A stretch of 11,688 nt of DNA, taken from NCBI GenBank assembly GCA_019308985.1, contig JAFDHB010000110.1, positions 3,603-15,290 of the forward strand, read 5' to 3'. This document shows positions 7,054 to 11,688 of the stretch, one piece after another. Within the stretch, counting starts at the first letter, position 1. The number at the start of each line of letters is the position of its first letter. Both the position numbers and the translations under genes were made by a program. The stretch is from Deltaproteobacteria bacterium (GTDB lineage Bacteria > Desulfobacterota > DSM-4660 > Desulfatiglandales > HGW-15). The notes beneath the pieces are model-generated. The model saw only the letters and a list, made by a program, of their open reading frames with translations. It searched no databases and was not told the origin of the DNA.

Positions 7054-8085
7054 ATGAAAATTGATATCTTTTGTCACGTGACACCGCCGAAGTACCTCCG
7101 GGCCTTGGAGAGGAAAGTTACATCAGAGGTTGCCAAGAGCCTTCCCAGCAGGAACCTCCCAGCACTATCTGATTTTGAAGTGAGGTTCAGGATAATGGAT
7201 CATTATCCTGACATGCGGCAGGTTTTGACAATAACCAACCCTCCGGTTGAGAGCATTCTTGAGCCAAAGGACGCGATAGAGGTCTCGAAGATCGGCAATG
7301 ATGAATTGGCAGAATTGGTCCTAAAATACCCAGATCGGTTCGTGGGGGGTGTTGCGTGTCTCCCAATGAACGACATGGACGCGGCCTTGGAGGAAGTAGA
7401 CAGGGCAATCGAAGAACTGGGATTGAATGGTGTCCAGATATTTACCAACATCATGGGGAAGCAGCTCGATTCTCCGGAGTTCATGCCCCTGTACGAAAAA
7501 ATGGCCCAGCACGATCTGCCCATCTGGATCCACCCGTTTTTCAAGAGCATCGGCGCGGTCGCCAAGGATAAGGATCAGTTTTCCGGCTACCGGGTTTTCA
7601 CGGGCAAGGAAGACCACGCCTGGGCCATGGACCGAGCCGCTTTTGAAATGCCGGGCTCTTCATCCACTGCCATGACCCGTTTGGTTTACAGTGGTGTCTT
7701 TGACAAGTACCCCAATATAAAGTTCATTACCCACCACTGCGGGTCCTCCGTCCCCTACTTCATAAAGAGGATTGAGATGCACTACCTCATGTTCAAAGAA
7801 GTGGAGAAGGTAGATCTGGGACTCAAGCGACCCGTTCCCGAGTATTACAGGATGTTTTACGGGGATACGGCCTTGCACGGAAACGTGCCGGCCCTGATGT
7901 GCGGCTACCATTATTTCGGGGCAGAACATATCTTGTTCGGGACAGACATGCCCTTTGGAAGCGAATCGGGGCTTTGGCCTGTAAGGCAGACCGTGGATTC
8001 GGTAGAAAAGATGGAAATAACTGACGAGGAACGAAAGAAGATCTTTGAGGACAATGCGAGAAGATTACTTCGGCTTTCCCTATGA
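7054..8085 (+). CDS. Amidohydrolase family 2 protein (decarboxylase-like)
   Basis: Metal-dependent TIM-barrel protein of the amidohydrolase-2 family (PF04909), 343 aa, related to ACMSD and to gamma-resorcylate and 5-carboxyvanillate decarboxylases; some members are hydrolases. Visible active-site elements are IWIHPFF (His160), ITHHCGSS (His227/228) and LFGTDMPFG (Asp298). The N-terminal metal motif, normally DxHxH, reads DIFCH (Asp4, Phe6, His8), so the first His is replaced by Phe. Metal binding may therefore be altered, or this may be a subgroup trait. Start ATG 7054 follows AAGGAGG. It lies 30 bases after the second FAD subunit, so it is probably co-transcribed with the molybdenum enzyme and acts on its product, by decarboxylation or C-N/C-C hydrolysis (inference). 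Confidence 0.87.
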   Translation: MKIDIFCHVTPPKYLRALERKVTSEVAKSLPSRNLPALSDFEVRFRIMDHYPDMRQVLTITNPPVESILEPKDAIEVSKIGNDELAELVLKYPDRFVGGVACLPMNDMDAALEEVDRAIEELGLNGVQIFTNIMGKQLDSPEFMPLYEKMAQHDLPIWIHPFFKSIGAVAKDKDQFSGYRVFTGKEDHAWAMDRAAFEMPGSSSTAMTRLVYSGVFDKYPNIKFITHHCGSSVPYFIKRIEMHYLMFKEVEKVDLGLKRPVPEYYRMFYGDTALHGNVPALMCGYHYFGAEHILFGTDMPFGSESGLWPVRQTVDSVEKMEITDEERKKIFEDNARRLLRLSL

Positions 8086-8198
8086 ATCGGGTAATAGCGG
8101 TTCTTGCTCTCTCATGGCCCTGATCTGTTAGGGGACTTTTAAGAGAAGAAGAGGCCCTCTAAAGGAGAAACCAAATCTAGGTATATCCTCTTCAGGGC

Positions 8199-8215
8199 TT
8201 GGCAAGAATCTTGAA
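8199..8215 (+). promoter_or_regulatory. Possible sigma54-type -24/-12 element before dctP
   Basis: In the 162-base gap ahead of the TRAP genes, TTGGCAAG (8199-8206) is followed by TTGAA (8211-8215) at the spacing of the sigma54 consensus TGGCAC-N5-TTGCA. The GG at -24 is intact, but the -12 GC reads GA, which usually weakens such promoters strongly. A start near 8227 would leave a leader of about 20 bases before ATG 8248. Known rhizobial dctA and some TRAP genes are sigma54-controlled, which gives some plausibility. Otherwise the gap shows only weak pairings and no clear terminator. Confidence 0.22.
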
Positions 8216-8247
8216 CCTAAACCACGTGAGGAAGGAGGATTTTGAAA

Positions 8248-9294
8248 ATGAAAAGGACAAGATGTGTATTTGTGGCAGTGATTTTTTCCCTTGCAACATT
8301 TATCACTCCCAGGGCGGATGTCAAAGCAGAGGCGAAGGGAAAGCCTATTGAGCTCAGGATCTCTTCTTGGATGCCCGCCAAGAGCGTTGACACGGCTATT
8401 GCAGAGACATGGATAAAGATGGTGGAAGAAAGGACAGGAGGAAGGGTTCATTTTACGCTCTATACGGCAGGGGCCCTGGGTAGCATGAAGGATCAGTACG
8501 ACCTGGTGATCAGGGGTGTTGCTGACCTGGCCTTTCACACCTTGAGCAACAACCCCGGTCGGCACCCAATAAGCGAAGTCCTTCATCTGCCTTTTGTCAT
8601 TCCTTCCAGTGAGGTAGGTGGCAAGGTCTTTTGGCAGCTCTACCAGGAATTCCCTGAAATAAGGGCTGAGTTCATGGAAGTTAAGGTCATCGGCCTAGGT
8701 ACAATTGACACCTGGAATTTCCACACCCTGAGAAAACCCATCCATAAGATGGAGGACCTGAAGGGCTTGAAATTTAGGGTCCCGGGCGGAATAGCCAGCG
8801 AGGCGGTCAAGGCGTTGGGCGCTGTTCCAGTGGGAATACCTGTTCCTGAACTCTACCTGGCACTCCAAAAGGGTGTCGTGGACGGAACGGTCATGGGCTG
8901 GGAAGGTGTCAAAAGCTTCAAAATATACGAGCTCCTCAAGTATTATACGGACGTTGGGGGCTTTACCACCTTGACCCAGGGGTTTTTCATGAACAAGGAC
9001 TCCTTCAACAGGCTGCCCAAGGACATCCAAAAGATCATCGGCGAGGAGCTAGGAACAAGATGGTGGGCAGAGCAAAAAGGGAAGCTGTTCCACGACAAAT
9101 GGGCAGAGGAAGGCAGGGCCCTGGCAAGGAAATACGGTGGCACGATCTACTATCTTCCCCCGGAAGAAAAGAAAAGATGGGTTGAGAAAATATTGCCCAT
9201 AAGGGATGAATGGGTGAGGAAGATGGAGGCGAAGGGGGTCTCGGGCAGGAGGATCTTGAACAGGGCCCTCGAGCTCGTGGAGAAATACAAGTAG
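8248..9294 (+). CDS. dctP: TRAP transporter solute-binding protein
   Basis: Periplasmic DctP-family receptor, 348 aa, delivering an organic anion (typically a carboxylate) to the DctQM permease. I choose ATG 8248 because GGAGG at 8234-8238 is nine bases away; the TTG at 8242 would sit only three bases from it. The signal peptide is MKRTR, then CVFVAVIFSLATFI, with cleavage near the alanine-rich VKAEA. The mature protein opens with the typical LRISSWMPAK strand. Family marks are the HTLSNNPGRHPISEVLHLPF stretch, KFRVPGG with the conserved carboxylate-binding Arg177, and GAVPVGIPVPELYLALQKG followed by VDGTVMGWEG. The permease genes follow at once. The ligand is unknown; the neighbouring molybdenum enzyme suggests an aromatic or heterocyclic carboxylate (inference). 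Confidence 0.95.
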   Translation: MKRTRCVFVAVIFSLATFITPRADVKAEAKGKPIELRISSWMPAKSVDTAIAETWIKMVEERTGGRVHFTLYTAGALGSMKDQYDLVIRGVADLAFHTLSNNPGRHPISEVLHLPFVIPSSEVGGKVFWQLYQEFPEIRAEFMEVKVIGLGTIDTWNFHTLRKPIHKMEDLKGLKFRVPGGIASEAVKALGAVPVGIPVPELYLALQKGVVDGTVMGWEGVKSFKIYELLKYYTDVGGFTTLTQGFFMNKDSFNRLPKDIQKIIGEELGTRWWAEQKGKLFHDKWAEEGRALARKYGGTIYYLPPEEKKRWVEKILPIRDEWVRKMEAKGVSGRRILNRALELVEKYK

Positions 9295-9310
9295 CGGTAT
9301 TTGTGGAGTA

Positions 9311-9829
9311 ATGGCGAGAGAAGCTGGACAAAAGCTGGACAACTATATCTACCTGTTCAGCAAGGCGTTCAACTATATCGGAGTCACCATTCTTCTGATC
9401 ATGATGTTCACGGTGGCCACCGATGTGTTCTTGCGCTATGTCTTCAACTCTCCGATCGAGGGTGTCTACGAAGGGGTGGAGCTGATGATGGCCGTAGTGT
9501 TCTGCTATGGCATAGCTTACACCCAGAGGCAAAAGGGCCATGTCTCCGTAAACCTCCTGGTCTCCAGGCTCGGCCCTGGGCCCAGGGAAGCCTTGAGTGC
9601 GGTGGTCTCCCTGGTGAGTTTCACGGTGTTCGCCTTAATGACCTGGCAGAGCTTTCTCAAGGCAGGCGTCGCCTTGGCCACCAGGGAGACGACCTATGGT
9701 GGGGTGGGACCCTTTGGGCACGTGCCCATTTTCCCCTTTGTTTATTTGACCAGCGCCGCTTGCCTGGTGTTTTGCCTGGAGTTGTTGGCAGATTTTGCCC
9801 GGTCGGTGAGAAGGTTGTTTCAGAAATGA
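9311..9829 (+). CDS. dctQ: TRAP transporter small permease subunit
   Basis: DctQ-type four-helix membrane protein, 172 aa. Hydrophobic segments lie at about 21-41, 55-71, 95-113 and 139-161. The family signature DVFLRYVFNSPIEGVYE follows the first helix and YTQRQKGHVSV follows the second. It caps and stabilises the large DctM transporter subunit. ATG 9311 lies 16 bases after the dctP stop. The only SD-like sequence, GGAG at 9305-9308, is unusually close to the start, so coupling to dctP translation is likely. The stop overlaps the next start as ATGA (9826-9829). Confidence 0.93.
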   Translation: MAREAGQKLDNYIYLFSKAFNYIGVTILLIMMFTVATDVFLRYVFNSPIEGVYEGVELMMAVVFCYGIAYTQRQKGHVSVNLLVSRLGPGPREALSAVVSLVSFTVFALMTWQSFLKAGVALATRETTYGGVGPFGHVPIFPFVYLTSAACLVFCLELLADFARSVRRLFQK

Positions 9830-11124
9830 GCCCTGTAGTCATCGGAATCATCGGAATCATTCTCCTGTTCATTTTCATGGCCTCTGGTATGAACGTGGGC
9901 ATTGCCATGGCCCTTTCCGGCTTCATCGGCTTGATCTACCTCATGGGGCTCAGCCAGGCTCTAAACGTGCTTGGGAATGCCCCCTACCGCACCGCCGCAT
10001 CTTATACTATGAGCGTCATCCCCCTCTTCGTTCTGATGGGAAACCTGTCTTTCTACGGTGGAGTCAGTGAAGACCTTTACTCTACGACCTACAAGCTTGT
10101 GGGGCAACTGCCTGGAGGCCTTGCCATGGCAACTACCATCGGGTGCGCCGGTTTTGCCGCGACCTGCGGGTCCAGTGTGGCGACCGCTGTGACCATGGGC
10201 TCCATCGCGCTGCCGGAGATGAAGAGGTACCAATACTCACCCGCCCTGGCCACGGGGAGCCTGGCGGCCGGCGGCACGCTTGGGATACTCATACCTCCCA
10301 GCATTGGTTTCATCCTTTACTCCATGTTGACCGACGAATCCATTGGGAAGCTTTTCATAGCAGGCATCATACCTGGGATCTTTCTCACCGGGCTATTCGT
10401 GTTGACCATATACATCATGGTGGGCAGGAATCGGACACTCGGTCCTCCGGGCCCCAAGACCACACTAAGAGACAAACTCCTGTCTTTGAGAGGTATCTGG
10501 GGTGCCTTGGCGCTATTTGTACTGGTGATCGGAGGGTTATATGGCGGTATCTTCACCCCCACCGAGGCCGGGGGCATCGGGGCCTTTGGGGCCTTCCTGC
10601 TGATGGTCCTCAGGGGTCGTCTCAAGAAGAAGAGCATGATAAGTGTCCTTCTGGACACGGGCAAGGTGACCGCCATGTGCTTCCTCATCCTTGTCGGGGC
10701 CAATGTTTTTGGCTATTTCATGGCAGTGACGAGGATACCTCACGAGCTTGCCGGGATTGCGGTTTCCCTTCCCCTGCCTCCAGTGCTGGTTGTTATTTTC
10801 ATTCTCTTGGTTTATGTGCTCCTTGGGTCTGTGGTGGATGCCATTGCAATGATAGTGCTGACAGTGCCCATATTCTATCCAGTCATCTTGAAGCTGGGCG
10901 TGGACCCCATATGGTTCGGGGTGGTTATGGTCATCGTGATGGAGATGGCTCTCATAACCCCACCTGTGGGCATGAACGTCTTTGCCATCGCGGGCGTGGC
11001 ACAGGACATCTCCCTCTACACGATATTTCGAGGAATCTTCCCCTTTTTGGTGGCTATGATGGTCTGCGTAGCCCTGCTGATCATGGTGCCAGAACTGGCT
11101 ACCTTGCTTCCCAGTCTCATGTGA
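9826..11124 (+). CDS. dctM: TRAP transporter large permease subunit
   Basis: DctM-type membrane protein, 432 aa, many hydrophobic helices, the ion-coupled transport subunit of the TRAP system. The reading frame is open further upstream, but that part lies inside dctQ and is out-of-frame noise; the start is ATG 9826, which overlaps the dctQ stop as ATGA. Conserved marks are GFAATCGSSVATAVTMGS with PEMKRYQYSPALATG, the loop GGTLGILIPPS at 149-159, GLYGGIFTPTEA, and ITPPVG at 377-382 near the C-terminus. It is the last gene of the transporter unit and is followed by a long hairpin. Confidence 0.95.
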   Translation: MSPVVIGIIGIILLFIFMASGMNVGIAMALSGFIGLIYLMGLSQALNVLGNAPYRTAASYTMSVIPLFVLMGNLSFYGGVSEDLYSTTYKLVGQLPGGLAMATTIGCAGFAATCGSSVATAVTMGSIALPEMKRYQYSPALATGSLAAGGTLGILIPPSIGFILYSMLTDESIGKLFIAGIIPGIFLTGLFVLTIYIMVGRNRTLGPPGPKTTLRDKLLSLRGIWGALALFVLVIGGLYGGIFTPTEAGGIGAFGAFLLMVLRGRLKKKSMISVLLDTGKVTAMCFLILVGANVFGYFMAVTRIPHELAGIAVSLPLPPVLVVIFILLVYVLLGSVVDAIAMIVLTVPIFYPVILKLGVDPIWFGVVMVIVMEMALITPPVGMNVFAIAGVAQDISLYTIFRGIFPFLVAMMVCVALLIMVPELATLLPSLM

Positions 11125-11136
11125 CCAGGGGCGCGA

Positions 11137-11188
11137 TCCTTCATTTTTCACGGGACTTCCCTTGCGGCGAAGCGTGAGGAATGAGGGA
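11137..11188 (+). terminator. Long imperfect hairpin after dctM, terminator-like
   Basis: Bases 11137-11152 pair with 11173-11188 over 16 positions (three G-U wobbles). A 3-base bulge (11153-11155), an inner CTTC/GAAG stem (11156-11159 with 11169-11172) and a 9-base loop complete it. A pyrimidine- and T-rich tract, CTCTTTATTT, follows at 11191-11200. It starts 12 bases after the dctM stop, so it could end the TRAP transcript. The T-run is imperfect. It also overlaps the left copy of a 19-nt motif that brackets a transposase remnant, so it could be the hairpin end of a Y1/REP-type element instead. Confidence 0.45.
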
Positions 11189-11363
11189 CGCTCTTTATTT
11201 CGCATACGGAGCTGGCGAAAAGACTGGAAATGAGTCTTGCCGGTGTGGGGTTTTCTGTTGAGAGGGGGGCGTCCATCGCCAAGAAGGGTAACTATTCACT
11301 CACGGATTGGTTATTAAATTATAAAAGAGCGTCCCGCAATCCCAAAAGAGCGTCCCGCAATCC
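11179..11363. mobile_element. Decayed Y1/REP-type transposable element remnant
   Basis: A 19-nt motif occurs once forward (11179-11197, core GGGACGCTCTTT) and twice in reverse as a tandem pair (11323-11341 and 11344-11362, core AAAGAGCGTCCC). Left and right versions agree at about 17 of 19 positions. Between them lies a reading frame resembling the C-terminal helix-turn-helix of REP-associated/IS200-like transposases. The interpretation is an element that has lost most of its transposase by internal deletion but kept end-like repeats. Boundaries are approximate and may extend left to the hairpin at 11137. Confidence 0.45.
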
Positions 11364-11382
11364 ACATTTTGTAAATTGTTGA
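11185..11382 (+). pseudogene. C-terminal fragment of a Y1/REP-associated transposase
   Basis: The frame is open from just after the stop at 11182-11184 to TGA 11380-11382. Its middle reads ELAKRLEMSLAGVGFSVERG (11209-11268) followed by ASIAKKGNYSL. This has the shape of the short helix-turn-helix that ends many REP-associated tyrosine transposases (E-L-A-xx-L-x-[ML]-S ... V-x-RG-xx-IA). The catalytic Y1 part is absent. Upstream of 11203 the residues look unrelated, and downstream the frame runs through the tandem repeats. It is therefore a remnant; an internal ATG at 11230 would give only 50 aa. Recognition is from memory of the family pattern, not a search. Confidence 0.5.
11323..11363. repeat. 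Tandem direct repeat, 21-nt period
   Basis: Two exact 20-base copies (11323-11342 and 11344-11363) beginning AAAAGAGCGTCCCGC, separated by one base. The core is the reverse complement of 11185-11196. They lie immediately upstream of the promoter at 11379 and could be transposon-end sequence, a REP-like repeat or regulator-binding sites. Confidence 0.85.
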
Positions 11383-11406
11383 CAGTTTTTTGTTGACTAT
11401 TATAAA
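11379..11406 (+). promoter_or_regulatory. Sigma70-type promoter for the right-edge gene
   Basis: A perfect -35 TTGACA (11379-11384) is followed after 16 bases by TATAAA (11401-11406), inside an AT-rich stretch. A direct repeat TTGTTGAC (11376-11383 and 11390-11397, period 14) spans the -35 and the spacer and could be an operator. Transcription would start near 11413 and give an untranslated leader of about 130 bases before ATG 11541. The promoter begins where the transposon remnant ends. Confidence 0.55.
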
Positions 11407-11540
11407 ATTTTCACCTATACGAAATCAAAGAAACCAAGAAGCCAACTGGAAAAGGCTGTCAAGAACAAATGTGAATGCTCTGTACTCTTTTTTCTGCCTA
11501 TTTTGTGGCGGCCTGCTTATCAGGAATAACCGCATGATGT

Positions 11541-11688
11541 ATGGAAGAACATGAGTTTACGATTGGGATGGATGCAGTGAATTTCCCTAAAATGATACGA
11601 ATTCGTCAGCGTCTCGAGACTCTCATGGTGAGGGATATCCGTCGGGAAATCGCCGATCAAGTGAACAAGCTGGCAGTATACAAAAAGG
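11541..11688 (+). CDS. Partial CDS, LarA-like (DUF2088) N-terminus, runs off edge
   Basis: The frame opens at ATG 11541, the first start after an in-frame TGA at 11535-11537, and is still open at the right edge (49 codons seen). The segment VNFPKMIRIRQRLETL and the following helix RDIRREIADQVNKL resemble the start of LarA-family (lactate racemase/DUF2088) proteins, which typically begin FPxMxxxRQxF followed by a DI-x-x-V helix. LarA is a nickel-pincer racemase, but many homologues act on other 2-hydroxy acids. No catalytic residues lie in the visible part. The start is uncertain: no good SD precedes 11541, while AGGA at 11522-11525 is better spaced for an out-of-frame ATG at 11534; an alternative in-frame start is ATG 11568. 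It is a separate transcription unit from the TRAP operon. Confidence 0.5.
   Translation, partial: MEEHEFTIGMDAVNFPKMIRIRQRLETLMVRDIRREIADQVNKLAVYKK

Noticed and set aside
9301..9825. Upstream extension of the dctM frame to a TTG at 9301
   Set aside because: This part lies over dctQ, is not DctM-like, and the ATGA overlap at 9826 is the normal TRAP arrangement.
10143..11177. Long + strand open frame (344 codons) across dctM
   Set aside because: It is an alternate frame of dctM, rich in His/Arg/Gly with no family pattern, while the dctM frame shows every TRAP motif.
10537..11205. Minus-strand open frame of 222 codons
   Set aside because: Antisense shadow of dctM with low-complexity His/Asp/Glu composition and no start signal.
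11534..11554. ATG 11534 with a well-spaced AGGA as start of the right-edge gene
   Set aside because: It is out of frame and stops after six codons; only the frame from 11541 gives a protein-like sequence.

Overview
All supported genes lie on the + strand. Together they read as a catabolic and uptake cluster of a probably anaerobic bacterium. Arginine is mostly written AGG/AGA, ribosome binding sites are strong (AGGAGG type), and genes overlap or sit close together. A molybdenum hydroxylase sits beside a TRAP transporter, an orphan branched-chain-type binding protein and a LarA-like gene. This combination recalls sediment Desulfobacterota (former Deltaproteobacteria). The assignment is an impression from gene content and style, not a measurement.

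Layout. Positions 1-131 hold no gene I can support. At 152-736 lies an isochorismatase-like cysteine hydrolase whose true start may be hidden by a one-base indel. At 878-2125 is a secreted branched-chain amino-acid-type (Peripla_BP_6) ABC binding protein with no permease or ATPase genes nearby. At 2221-7023 four tightly packed genes encode a xanthine dehydrogenase-family enzyme: FAD subunit, 2x[2Fe-2S] subunit, molybdopterin subunit, and a second, different FAD subunit with a four-cysteine insertion like those of 4-hydroxybenzoyl-CoA reductase HcrB and E. coli PaoB. At 7054-8085 is an amidohydrolase-2 (ACMSD/resorcylate decarboxylase-like) protein. At 8248-11124 is a complete TRAP transporter (DctP, DctQ, DctM). 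After it come a long hairpin, the decayed C-terminal end of a Y1/REP-type transposase, and a 19-nt motif in three copies with opposed orientation. A strong sigma70-like promoter abuts this remnant and leads to a gene that runs off the right edge and resembles the N-terminus of LarA-family proteins.

How the parts may work together (inference): two solute-binding proteins bring in an organic acid or heterocyclic carboxylate. The molybdenum enzyme hydroxylates or reduces an aromatic or N-heterocyclic ring or an aldehyde. The amidohydrolase-2 and the cysteine hydrolase then carry out decarboxylation, C-N or amide cleavage. The exact substrate cannot be read from sequence. The molybdenum subunit departs from the family at two usually conserved active-site positions while keeping the catalytic glutamate, so a non-standard substrate is likely.
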